Below, one piece after another: positions 22,694 to 34,085 of a stretch of DNA of 64,000 bases; position 1 is the stretch's first letter; each line of letters opens with the position of its first letter. The position numbers were made by a program, and so were the translations under genes. The DNA comes from Rattus norvegicus (taxonomy: Eukaryota > Chordata > Mammalia > Rodentia > Muridae). The notes beneath the pieces are model-generated. The model made no database searches. It worked only from the letters and a program-made list of their open reading frames with translations, and was not told the origin of the DNA. The stretch covers positions 2,675,826 through 2,739,825 of the forward strand of contig NC_086033.1 in the NCBI RefSeq assembly GCF_036323735.1, in the 5' to 3' direction.

Positions 22694-22999
22694 CTTTCTC
22701 TTGATGGAGACCGACTGTGGCTTAGTCAACCGTGGGGGAGATGTCGGAATGCTCTCTTCTTCCTCCTCCTCTTCCTCCTCATCCTCATCGTCTTCCTCCT
22801 CCTCCTCCTCCTCACTGCTCTCTTTGGACAGCCCTAACAGCTGTCCTCGCTCCCCGGCCACTGGCCGCCTCTCGGGAGAGTGCAGGTACTTGTTTTTTGA
22901 TTGTACTTTTGCAGATGACTGCCTGCTGGTAACTCTAGATGACAGGTTCTCTTGCTCCTCCTTCTCCCAGCAGCTGGCTTGTTCCATCAGTCGTTCAGC
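22694..22999 (-). CDS. Kat6b: KAT6B exon 16: polyglutamate-containing linker
   Basis: The exon has exactly 102 codons, phase 0 at both ends, so skipping it would keep the frame. The acceptor is CCCCCCACCCAG|GCTGAA and the donor AGAAAG|GTGTGT. It starts AERLMEQASCWEKEEQE, passes through a Ser/Lys-rich segment (SKNKYLHSPE), and then a nearly unbroken acidic run of about 23 Glu/Asp residues (codons mostly GAG/GAA with a few GAT). It ends SPPRLTKPQSVSIKRK. The acidic run is a trinucleotide-like tract (GAG)n and is the most length-labile coding part of the gene here. It follows the MYST domain and begins the acidic region of the protein. Confidence 0.96.
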
Positions 23000-23494
23000 C
23001 TGGGTGGGGGGCAAAATGGTGATCGGTGAGGTCAGTTACACAGTAGGAGCCTCCGGGATCAATGGAAAGGGTCTCTAAGTGAATTCTGATCAGGACAGTA
23101 AGCTGCACCCTCTCAGGACCCTGGGCATCAGGACAACAACCTAAGATGGCTGGGTTTCATGGGACATTTAGTGGTATTAACGATGCAGTGAATTGATTCG
23201 AGTCCTTTATCACTACATTACACGCTGGCTGGCATGGAGCACTCCAAGCAAGTTTATAAACACAAGGAATCGATTGACATGGCGGCACTGCAGCCCGGCA
23301 CCAAGTCTGATCTGATTACATACTGTCAGTGGTGAGAATGCCGCTTTGTGATCAATGATAAATGTCTCATTTTTCATACTCAACTCAATAAAGTTATCAT
23401 GTCTTATTCAGTTAGGATAAATTAGTGCTTTATCATTTCTTAAGCGAGCTACAAGACTGAAGCCACAGCTCAGGGTGACGGGGCTGGGCATCAC
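23000..23494 (-). other. Kat6b: Kat6b intron 15
   Basis: A short 495-bp intron with donor GTGATG and acceptor CACCCAG; no repeat or gene was recognised. Confidence 0.85.
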
Positions 23495-23654
23495 CTCCTT
23501 TTCAGCCTCCCGCTCTTCTTCAGAAACTACGGCATTAGAAATTAAAATTGGGGTCCATCGGAGACTCTCCGGGTCAACTTCATTGGGTCGGGAACAGTTC
23601 TTCAGCTTTTCCATGTGGCCCAATATCAACTTTTCCCTTCTAATGATGACAAAC
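23495..23654 (-). CDS. Kat6b: KAT6B exon 15: C-terminal end of the MYST domain
   Basis: The exon spans 160 bp: one base completing the codon split from exon 14, then 53 codons. The acceptor is TACAG|GTTTGTC and the donor AAGGAG|GTGATG, a weaker donor than most in the gene. It encodes FVIIRREKLILGHMEKL, the last strand/helix of the MYST acetyltransferase fold, followed by DPESLRWTPILISNAVVSEE and a Glu/Arg-rich tail. The continuation beyond the donor (MPSPVTLSCG...) is intronic. Residues differ slightly from the human sequence I recall, but all structural hydrophobics are kept. Confidence 0.96.
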
Positions 23655-24072
23655 CTGTAATACAGGGAAGCGAGACAAAGTGAGGTCCAGAGCGGAGAGC
23701 CATGGGTGAGGCTGCACGCACCTTTAACCACAGCACTCGGGGAGGCACAGGCAGAGTTCGAGGCCAGGCTGATCTACAAACCGAGCTTGAGGGCAGCCAG
23801 GGCTATAGAGTGAGGCCCTGTCTAAAAAAACCAAACCAAACCAACTTACGAGTGGATGGACATGCTGGTGCATACCTGTAATCCCAGCACTGAGGCAGGA
23901 GGATCACTATGAATTTGAAGGCTGCCTGGGCTATAAGAGCCGGTCTTAAAAAAAGTCCCTGGCAACCCTGACTTTTTTGAGCCAGGTTGTAAAAACGGAA
24001 AGTGCAGCAAAAGCAGATGAACGGCCTGAGGCTGCTGTGGGGAGGCCGCTCCCGTGGGGGCTTCAGACTCAC
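23655..24072 (-). other. Kat6b: Kat6b intron 14, holding two B1 elements
   Basis: A 418-bp intron with donor GTGAGT and acceptor TGTATTACAG. Much of it is two + strand SINEs: a B1 at about 23703-23840 ('GAGGCCAGGCTGATCTACA', AAACCAAACC tail) and a B1/ID-B1-like copy at 23855-23960 ('CACCTGTAATCCCAGCACTGAGG'-like). Confidence 0.8.
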
Positions 24073-24304
24073 CTGCCGTCTCTCCTGTCGATCATGTGCA
24101 GGTACTGCAGAGTGGTGGCAATGTCATGTGGGCACATGCCTGTGGCTCTGCTGATGGCTTTGATGCTGATGTGCCTCTCGTGGTGGCGGTAGAGGTACTC
24201 CAAGATGACGCTTTTCCAGTAGGCCAGGTAGGACAGCCGGCCTAGGTCAGACAGCGGCTTTTCAGGAGACCCCGCTTGGCCTTCTCTTCGAGAAAGCAAA
24301 TAGC
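24073..24304 (-). CDS. Kat6b: KAT6B exon 14: MYST domain catalytic segment
   Basis: The exon spans 232 bp between acceptor GCCATAG|GCTATT and donor GGCAG|GTGAGT. Two leading bases complete a Ser from exon 13. It encodes YLLSRREGQAGSPEKPLSDLG, then LSYLAYWKSVILEYLY and ISIKAISRATGMCPHDIATT. SPEKPLSDLG is the conserved MYST motif holding the catalytic glutamate (general base). The following helix-turn-helix-like part closes the acetyltransferase fold. The product acetylates histone H3 (K23 and K14 in the BRPF-containing complex) in the nucleus; that specificity is family knowledge. The exon ends with AG of a split Arg codon. Nothing is missing from the motif. Confidence 0.97.
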
Positions 24305-27300
24305 CTATGGCAGGAAAAGCAAAACTCCACTCAGCTTGGTTGGTTCAGAGGGAGGTCCAGGAGCCACGAGGAACAATGTCATCGTGGCAAGGTGAGAGCA
24401 CCACACAGGTGAACTGTGTCCTGTCAAGCATGTCACCACCTCGTCAAATCTGTTTGTCAACCTTTTGTGGTGACACTGTAAGCCAATTCACACAGCTGGA
24501 GGCAGCAGACATAGGTGGTGGTGTATGTCATGGAGACCGAAAGCTAAGACTAGAGAGAGCACCTCTGGGGTTCTCAACACACAAATCCCCTGCAAGCCTG
24601 AGACTCTTTCAGATGCTTGATGTCGGGAACTCTTGGATCCTGGCGAGGGACCACCCTGACGTTAATGGGCAGGTTGTTTTCCACAAGAGGCCCCGATGAC
24701 CCTCTGACGGCTGGGGCTTACTTAATCAAGGGGCTTTAGCTGACAGTCTGTACCGAGGTTCCATTTAACCGGCTGGCTAATCTGAAGCTGCTTCAGGACT
24801 AGTACAGCACTGGCTTTCGAGCCTGTGGTGGCAAACGCAAATCTACATTGCTAGGTCTATTTCTGCCCTTTCCATAAACACTAACTTTTAGACCAGCCTG
24901 AGATCGTTGCTCCCACAGTTACAAATAGATCACATGGCCAAAGAAAGCACACTCTTCCACGTGCACACTGAGCCCCGAGCAAGAGGCTCGCACTGTGCGG
25001 CTGGCTCTCTGGCGAGGACACTCGGAGAGAAGACTTTGAGCCTCTTAGAGGAAATGAGCGAGAGCTGGCGGCTGTCTGGGTAATTAAGAGCCACTAATGG
25101 AGTAGAGAAGAAATGTTGTCTGTCAAGTAGTGATGTCTTCTTTGCTCTAATTATTTCAACAGCCTCACCTCCGTGAACTCCTAAATTTAAACAAGCATCA
25201 GCCACATACAGTAGGTGGCAGCAACTGCCAAACCACCCAGATCCTCAGCATTTCCTCTCTTTATCTACATTTCCAAAATGGCTGCACTTGCAAGAATTTC
25301 CTGTTTTAGTTTTTGTTGTTATTACAAAGCGAAATCAATGCTTCTAATCCATTTTTTCCTGTTTCTCAAAACCAACTTGCAAATAATGCAGAAATCTAGA
25401 ACACGATACTCTACCTCAACATACTCTGCGTCTTGATAGCTTTAATTTGAATGTCATCACACAGTCATCACACAGGATAGAAATAAAATAAACATCAGGC
25501 TTTGCCTAAGATTGGTTTAACTCATCTCGTGTTTAAGTATCTGATTGAATGCAAACAAGCACCAGACTCTTCCAGCCAAACCACTGTCGGCGCGCGCTGC
25601 TTGGCCATACTGAGGTTTCCACTAACGATGTCAGGAATGCTAACACAGATAGCGGCTGTGCTGAAGCCAGCCCATATCGTGCCCTGTCAACATAGGGAGT
25701 GCTTTGTTGCCAGAGTAGCAAAGGAAGCCCAAACCTCAGAACAGAAAACTGGCACATCCTGGGAAATTTAGTCAGCTGGGGGCTCAGCTCTGAACTTCTG
25801 CAGGGAGGGAGGATGAGGCGCAGGCACAGAACCATGGGTGGGAACTGGTCCCCTTGTCCACGAGACCCCACAGTTAAAAGTTCCCTGCAGTGACTACGGA
25901 AGTCCCCAAGCCCTCACTGGTTCATATGAATCCCACTGCTGAAGGTAAAATTTGGCTCATGAGGAAGGTTTCTGTACAAACAGAAGGCTGGTGACGCAGT
26001 TCCCCCTCCCACCTATGCTCGCTACTGTACAGGACTACCTTACCCAGGAGGCCTGTTTTTCCTTCTGCCTCTACCTTCCCACACTCTGAACTAAGAGGGA
26101 CGCATTCCCACCCTGCCCCTCCATTTTACATAGCTGTTCCTGTTCTTGTACCCCAGTCTAAAAAACATGAGGTCACTCAGGTTAGCCAGCAAACTGAGCC
26201 CCCGGGGAGCAGTGGAGCACAAACCTCTCAGTACCTGCCACTCCTGCGTGTCAAAAGGCCGACTCCTGACAATTCCTTGGACTTCTGACTGTAGCCCATG
26301 ACTATTGCCCCACAGGGGGAAGGTAACAAACTCTATGTGTCATGGACGTTAAGCTACTTGTCTTTCCCAGCATGACACCCTCCTGTTGTGACTCAAAGGC
26401 CGAGGGGAGGCAGGGGCTCTTTTTCATGGTGCTGAGGATGACCGGAAACCCAGTGTTCAATTACAGCTTACTGCACACATTTCAGGGATGACAGGCAGAC
26501 GCGCAGAACACCACCCAAAGCCACCCCGAGGTACCTGGCAGTGCCTGTAGCATGTCTCCTCCTCTAGGGATCCAGAGACCCTCAAAGGAGTTACAGCCAA
26601 TGGGAAGAACATGGCACTTCTGCCAAGGGCTATTTGGAATCTCCTCACGATGGAGGATGCTCTGATGTTACACAGAATCCACCAACAGAAACGACAGAAA
26701 TGACTGAATGAACTCACTTCTTACTAGTTGTGTGAAATCACACACAATTGTGCACTGATGACAGAAGACAAGCAGGTAGTTGCCTGGAAAGAGCTGAGCT
26801 GCTGGCAGTGGCCTACGCTGCCCTTCACAACACTGGGGTTAAGTGAGGGGTGTCTTCCCACCTTCTGTTCCTTCCTACTTCCTCTCAGCTCTTCAAAACA
26901 CAGTTACATAGTGATTAATATAGAGCACACAGTGATTTTTGGTAAGAACAATTGACTTATTAATTACAGAGATGTGATGGTTTAAGCTCTTAAGTTTAAC
27001 TTACCAAAAAGATTCCAAATAATTGATCTAAGATGCAGGGAAATAAAAAGCACTTATCTTGGAGCCGGTGTATTGTCCTGAGGCATCTGAAACAAGTACA
27101 ATACACCCCTGGTGAATAGATCCCCTCGGCGTGCTTGCCCCTCGCCTCAACGCAGGACACCGTCCATCAGAAAACTTCAACTACCCCGGGGGACCCTGCG
27201 TCAGATGGAAAAGTGACGTGTGGAGGCAAGTCCCAGGAGCTTCGGGACAATGAATTACTGGTGGGAATATTCCCTTGAACTTGCCTGTGCACCAAGGTGT

Positions 27301-30300
27301 GAGAGACAGCACCCAGTCATGAGTGAGACCCTCATAATGGAAACCGAGTGGTCCACGCTCCTCCTTTGCTTCACTGGGACTGTGTAACGGGAAAGGTGAG
27401 GTCTGAGGGCCAGGGAAAGTCTTACGAGCTTAACTCAGAGGTGATCCTCTCGCAGGGAAACTAAACACTGTGCTGTCTATGGACACAAGCACTTGCAAGC
27501 CCAGCACACAGGGCACCTCACCTCTATTGAGGATGGCCTCAAGTGTCAACTCCGTAACCTGGCCCTGACCAGAGGCAGAAATGGTTAACTGCCTCTAGGA
27601 AAGCAGGGCAGACCCACTCTATGGAGCTAACTATTTAGATGAGGTCAACGTTGGTTTTTGCAGTCATGAATAAATCAAAATCAATTTGGCCCCTAACCCT
27701 CATTTATCTGGAAATTCCCTCTTTTTGAACAAGTGCTCTCTGTGCAGGAAGATCTAGTGGGTAAGAGTGAAATAATGTTCTTGGCAAGGGCGTGAGGGGT
27801 CAGGGTCTCTCTCTTCAGAAGTGTGGTCTGTCCCTCAGCCCTGCACATTTCCATCTGCCACTGTGATTCCAAAGCCTCTGAACTTCCTCAGACACAAACA
27901 GAAATGTCAGCTTGCTACTCAGTCCAACTCCCACCTGTCTGGATTATGTGAACTCAGTCTTCAGGGCTTTTAGGGGAAGGTAATCTTCAAGGGTTATAAG
28001 CCTTTCACCAACACCGACAGACTCCAACGGAAGGGCCACGTCAGAAGATAGCCTGGGCTTTGCAGGCACGGGGATTGACATACATAAGGCCACGGCCTAC
28101 ATGGCCTACGGCAACTCGGAGAGGAGGAAGCCGATGCCGTTAGCCACGTAGCTCCTTGCAGGTGGCAGTTCACCGGGCCACGCTGACTGCTACTCGTTTC
28201 CTGGGCTAGCAGTGCACTTAGCAGTTTCATTACCAGGGTGGATCTGCGGGGCTGGCATTTGTTTAAATTCAGTGCTGATCCTGAAGGTGGTTTCTTTAAG
28301 TGAACCCTGTTCCAAATGACCTTTCCAAGAGACAGAGAATGCCTCTCAAAGGAGACATTTTGAAACAGACTGGACTTGAAACTCGAAGTTTAAGACACTC
28401 TTCACCATAATTCTTTGGGTCCAGCGTAATTTTGTAACAACTGGACTAAACACCCACCAATGACTAGAACAGCAGCAACCTGTGCTCTGACAAGACCCTA
28501 AAGGTGACTCAAGGTCAATGGCCTTGAGGGCCAGCTCCGGAGCTGCTATGCTAGGTAAACAGGCTTGTGAAGTGGGAGAGACACGGAATGCACAATGAGA
28601 TAAGTAAGGGCCCATCAGTTCCTTGCTGGGAGAGAACAGAACAGAATGGACTATCAGGCTGTGGGGGTTAGTTAGAGTCGAGGAGTGGCTGATTGCTCTG
28701 TTCTATGCCTGGGAGTCACTATAAACCAAAGAACTCAGGCTACAACAGGAAGTCCAACCTAGAAGGTAGAGTGGGGCGAGGGCATGCATCTGTAACCAGG
28801 CCTCCACCACTGTACCTGCTGAGACATACTGGTGGGGGCTCTACGACAGCTTGGCTTCAGAACTTTGTATTTTAAACACTTATTTAAGACTCCAAGGAGC
28901 TTTTGTTTATAGACTGTCTGTTGATTTTACGGAGAAGTGACATTTATTAATTTTAAGACAGCAATAAACCTTATTATGTTATTGTAATTTTAGGTCATAA
29001 AAAGCCTTCCCTGCATTTAAAACTATAAACACTTTACACCCCAGTCAGTGTCTGCATTGGTCCCTCATCTGCTGTGTTTACCACAGGTCGTGACATTTTT
29101 GGAAAACTCTACTCTGTAGTCACGAATGAAGAAGAGTTAAAGAGGAAAACCAGTGTTACTTTGGAATACTTATGACACCATGGACTGCCTGGACTGTATT
29201 GTGAGACTCTCTGTATTATATGAATAATATGAACTTTGAGACCATAAGACTTCAGAACCGCCATCTACAGAATCTACTGTGATAGCTCACGAGAGGCCAG
29301 GAGCACAGGCTGTGAAGCTACAAGCTGTGTGGCAGAATTCAGGACCCACCATTCAGGTCACAACGGCTCTGTGACCCAAGGCATTTATTTCATCTCTGTG
29401 TAAGTCTGAATCCTCATTCAGACTACGCGGTTAACAATCACACTCATATCTCCAGGTTACTGGAAGCATCACGTGGGTTAATAAAGAACACACAGACTAA
29501 TGTCCGACTTAAAGAGTAGCCATTAAGGGTTGTTCACCATAACGAAGGGATGCAGTCTAGGGCCCATCATTTAGATGACTAAAAACCCCTAACGTAGGGG
29601 AAATAAAGAAGTCAAGTTGCTCTTTGGAGACATACTGGGATGAACCTTTCTGCCCCTACATTTCCTTGAGATACCTCAAACCATCCTACTGTCTCAGAAG
29701 TCTTCTGCCACCCAGATATAAATTTAATTAAAGAAAAAGCCCTGTTCCCTTTGGCCTAAGGAATAGTCAAGAAATTAACTACTGAAAATTCCCAGCAAAC
29801 ATAATTTGTTCCCAAATTCCTTTTGGCTGTCAAGTATTTAACTTCAATGACTACCCTGAAGAAACAACTAGCCCATCAAACTACAAACACAGTGACTGCC
29901 TGAGGCTTCACAGAACCACAAGCTCCCCAGACAAATATAACAAAGACTTGCATATTCTAGAAGACCCAAGTGTGTCCTGGGAAAATGGCCTGAACCAGAA
30001 CAGAGGGAGTGGAGACAGCATGTCTTTGGGAAAGGTCTGTTGGCTGAGTCACTTCTCAGTCGTAGACATCTTGAAGACGCACTAACTTCCTGGAAGACCA
30101 CTCACTGCTATGCTCTTCCTCAGTGATGTGTAACAAAGCTACTAGTTCTCTTTACTGAGTGTCCACCACTGCCCAGCAACTACTCCCGAGAGGAATGGTC
30201 TTCATGTTCTTCCCCAAGGGAGGCCTATACTGGAGACAGGATTCCCTGGTGACATGTAGTACACGTGTCCAAGCCTACAGACCATGTTGGCATTTGTCAA

Positions 30301-31052
30301 AAAGTCTTGATGGTTCCCTGGTGACTGTGGATGCTATGGGAGGTAGTATTCAATCTGCATCAGTTGCCAAGGGGAGATGTGGTGTTTAAATATACACTCA
30401 CAGTTAGGGCAGATGGCAGGAAAAGGGACTACCCTCCTCCCACTATGTCACAGAGGGTGCTGCATATCCATGATATGCTGCAAGGAAGCAGTCTGAGGGC
30501 CAGAGACAAATCCCCGAGGCAGAACCACACTGAGGTGAGGGTCACTGGTGTCTTTATAGCTGACCACCTGCTTTAGTGGGAGGTCACCCCAGCTCCCTTT
30601 CCTGTCCTTTGGTCTACGGTTTTCTTCCATAGCTGCATGTTAGAATCATATCCAGACTTCTAACAAACCTTCATGTCTGTCTTATTAAATCTCAACTCTT
30701 GCTTTCCCCAGGACAGTTGGGCTTCAGATTGAGTATTAAGCAAAAGTCTTTAAACCATAATTTTGAAGGGGTACATCAGCGATGCCAGGCCAAAGGTGGG
30801 CATGTTGTCTAGTGAGAGCCGTGAGCAGAAGGTAAAGTGTTAGCAGAGAGGGTGTGGGATGCACTTCACAGAGGATCTCCCAGTCAGACAGAACTGGGGA
30901 CCGAGTGTGTCCCAGTGTCCTCTTTTGTGACTGGGAAGAAACCACTCTGACCAAAAGCCACTTGGGGGAGGGGCTTATTCGGCTTGCAGTCTAGAAGAGG
31001 TTCAGCTGAGGTGAGCCAGGGCAGGGCCTGAGGCTGAATCACTGCTGAGGTG

Positions 31053-31194
31053 CTGCTTGCTGGCTGGTGCTGGCTGGTTCTCTCTGTCTATGCAGTCTCT
31101 CAGTGTGGTCCTGGCTGTCCTATCTGCTTGCTGGCTGGTGCTGGCTGGTCCTCTCTATCTATGCAGTCTCTCAATGTGGTCCTGACTGTCCTGG
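31053..31194. repeat. 71-bp tandem duplication (two copies)
   Basis: Copies at 31053-31123 and 31124-31194 share 'CTGCTTGCTGGCTGGTGCTG' and 'TATGCAGTCTCTCA', with a few base differences. Confidence 0.9.
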
Positions 31195-31292
31195 CTCACT
31201 ATGTAAGCCAGGCTGCCTTTGAACTCAGAGATCCTCTGCCTATCTCTCCAGTGCTGGGATTAAAGGTATGTGCCACCATGCCGGGCTGCTAA
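31195..31292 (-). mobile_element. B1 SINE fragment, antisense
   Basis: 'CTATGTAAGCCAGGCTGCC', 'AACTCAGAGATCCTCTGCC' and 'GTGCTGGGATTAAAGGTATG' identify a truncated reverse B1. Confidence 0.85.
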
Positions 31293-31470
31293 TCTAGCTC
31301 TCTTACAAATCCTGTAAGAAAGGGCTGGGTCTTCCCACATGGATCATTAATTAAGACAATCTCTCAGATACAGCCACAGGCCAATCGGATCTGGGTAATC
31401 CTTCCGAGGGGACTTCCCTGGATGGCTTTAGCTATGTCAAGTTGATGGCTAAAGTCAATCAGCACAGTTG

Positions 31471-33954
31471 GCTAGAGTCAGGTGTGTGTCACTGCAAGCT
31501 AGAGTAAGGTATGTGTCACTGCATGCTAGAGTCAGGTACGTGTCACTGCATGCTAGAGTAAGGTACGTGTCACTGCAAGCTAGAGTCAGGTATGTGTCAC
31601 TGCATGCTAGAGTCAGGTATGTGTCACTGCATGCTAGAGTCAGGTACGTGTCACTGCATGCTAGAGTAAGGTACGTGTCACTGCAAGCTAGAGTCAGGTA
31701 TGTGTCACTGCATGCTAGAGTAAGGTACGTGTCACTGCAAGCTAGAGTCAGGTATGTGTCACTGCAAGCTAGAGTCAGGTATGTGTCACTGCATGCTAGA
31801 GTCAGGTATGTGTCACTGCAAGCTAGAGTCAGGTGTGTGTCACTGCAAGCTAGAGTCAGGTATGTGTCACTGCATGCTAGAGTCAGGTATGTGTCACTGC
31901 AAGCTAGAGTAAGGTGTGTGTCACTGCATGCTAGAGTAAGGTACGTGTCACTGCATGCTAGAGTAAGGTACGTGTCACTGCAAGCTAGAGTCAGGTATGT
32001 GTCACTGCATGCTAGAGTCAGGTGTGTGTCACTGCATGCTAGAGTAAGGTACGTGTCACTGCAAGCTAGAGTAAGGTACGTGTCACTGCAAGCTAGAGTA
32101 AGGTGTGTGTCACTGCATGCTAGAGTAAGGTACGTGTCACTGCAAGCTAGAGTCAGGTATGTGTCACTGCAAGCTAGAGTCAGGTGTGTGTCACTGCAAG
32201 CTAGAGTCAGGTATGTGTCACTGCATGCTAGAGTCAGGTGTGTGTCACTGCATGCTAGAGTCAGGTATGTGTCACTGCATGCTAGAGTAAGGTGTGTGTC
32301 ACTGCATGCTAGAGTCAGGTATGTGTCACTGCAAGCTAGAGTCAGGTGTGTGTCACTGCAAGCTAGAGTCAGGTATGTGTCACTGCATGCTAGAGTCAGG
32401 TATGTGTCACTGCAAGCTAGAGTAAGGTGTGTGTCACTGCATGCTAGAGTAAGGTACGTGTCACTGCATGCTAGAGTAAGGTACGTGTCACTGCAAGCTA
32501 GAGTAAGGTACGTGTCACTGCAAGCTAGAGTCAGGTGTGTGTCACTGCAAGCTAGAGTCAGGTATGTGTCACTGCATGCTAGAGTCAGGTGTGTGTCACT
32601 GCAAGCTAGAGTCAGGTGTGTGTCACTGCAAGCTAGAGTCAGGTGTGTGTCACTGCAAGCTAGAGTCAGGTACGTGTCACTGCAAGCTAGAGTCAGGTAT
32701 GTGTCACTGCAAGCTAGAGTCAGGTATGTGTCACTGCAAGCTAGAGTCAGGTATGTGTCACTGCATGCTAGAGTCAGGTGTGTGTCATTGCATGCTAGAG
32801 TCAGGTGTGTGTCACTGCATGCTAGAGTCAGGTACGTGTCACTGCAAGCTAGAGTCAGGTATGTGTCACTGCATGCTAGAGTCAGGTATGTGTCACTGCA
32901 TGCTAGAGTCAGGTGTGTGTCACTGCAAGCTAGAGTCAGGTATGTGTCACTGCATGCTAGAGTCAGGTATGTGTCACTGCAAGCTAGAGTCAGGTGTGTG
33001 TCACTGCAAGCTAGAGTCAGGTATGTGTCACTGCAAGCTAGAGTCAGGTATGTGTCACTGCATGCTAGAGTCAGGTATGTGTCACTGCAAGCTAGAGTAA
33101 GGTGTGTGTCACTGCATGCTAGAGTAAGGTACGTGTCACTGCATGCTAGAGTCAGGTACGTGTCACTGCAAGCTAGAGTCAGGTATGTGTCACTGCAAGC
33201 TAGAGTCAGGTACGTGTCACTGCATGCTAGAGTCAGGTATGTGTCACTGCATGCTAGAGTCAGGTGTGTGTCACTGCATGCTAGAGTAAGGTACGTGTCA
33301 CTGCAAGCTAGAGTAAGGTGTGTGTCACTGCATGCTAGAGTCAGGTATGTGTCACTGCAAGCTAGAGTAAGGTGTGTGTCACTGCATGCTAGAGTAAGGT
33401 ACGTGTCACTGCATGCTAGAGTAAGGTGTGTGTCACTGCAAGCTAGAGTCAGGTGTGTGTCACTGCATGCTAGAGTCAGGTATGTGTCATTGCAAGCTAG
33501 AGTCAGGTATGTGTCACTGCATGCTAGAGTCAGGTGTGTGTCACTGCATGCTAGAATAAGGTACGTGTCACTGCATGCTAGAGTCAGGTGTGTGTCACTG
33601 CATGCTAGAGTCAGGTACGTGTCACTGCATGCTAGAGTCAGGTATGTGTCACTGCAAGCTAGAGTCAGGTATGTGTCACTGCAAGCTAGAGTCAGGTGTG
33701 TGTCACTGCAAGCTAGAGTCGGGTGTGTGTCACTGCAAGCTAGAGTCGGGTATGTGTCACTGCAAGCTAGAGTCAGGTATGTGTCACTGCAAGCTAGAGT
33801 CAGGTGTGTGTCACTGCAAGCTAGAGTCGGGTGTGTGTCACTGCAAGCTAGAGTCGGGTATGTGTCACTGCAAGCTAGAGTCAGGTATGTGTCACTGCAT
33901 GCTAGAGTCAGGTATGTGTCACTGCATGCTAGAGTCAGGTACGTGTCACTGCAA
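31471..33954. repeat. 27-bp minisatellite, 92 copies
   Basis: The unit starts GCTAGAGT and contains TGTCACTGCA. The first unit begins at 31471 and the last at 33928, exactly 91 periods apart, so there is no net insertion or deletion across 2484 bp. The variable sites are AGTCAGG/AGTAAGG/AGTCGGG, the next four bases TATG/TACG/TGTG, and GCAA/GCAT at the end. Because 27 is divisible by three and no stop falls in several frames, open frames of about 900 codons run through both strands (9-residue unit ACSDTYLTL on the minus strand). I do not regard these as genes: there is no homology, no plausible start context, and both strands are open. The array lies in Kat6b intron 13. Confidence 0.98.
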
Positions 33955-33984
33955 GCTATATTCTGCTTCAGGGTATCAGAGGAA

Positions 33985-34085
33985 TTGTTTTGTCTTGATT
34001 TTTCAAGACTGTTTCTCCGTGTAATAGCCCTGCTGGCCTGGAACTTACATAGCTTTGCCTGCCTCTGCCTTTTGAGTGCTAGATT
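33985..34085 (-). mobile_element. B1 SINE fragment, antisense
   Basis: 'AGACTGTTTCTCCGTGTAATAG' and 'CTGGCCTGGAAC...TGCCTGCCTCTGCC' mark a short diverged reverse B1 at the right border of the minisatellite. Confidence 0.65.

Larger units (their letters stand above)
30915..31450. mobile_element. Rodent interspersed repeat, interrupted by duplication and B1
   Basis: The ends resemble a common rodent repeat I recall but cannot name confidently: 'GGGAAGAAACCACTCTGACC' on the left and 'GCCACAGGCCAATCGGATCTG...TGTCAAGTTGATGG' on the right. Within it are a 71-bp tandem duplication (31053-31194) and an antisense B1 piece (31195-31292). The minisatellite array starts directly after its right end. Confidence 0.5.

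Noticed and set aside
31471..33954. CRISPR-like array
   Set aside because: The 27-bp units abut without unique spacers, no cas genes exist, and the context is a mammalian intron.
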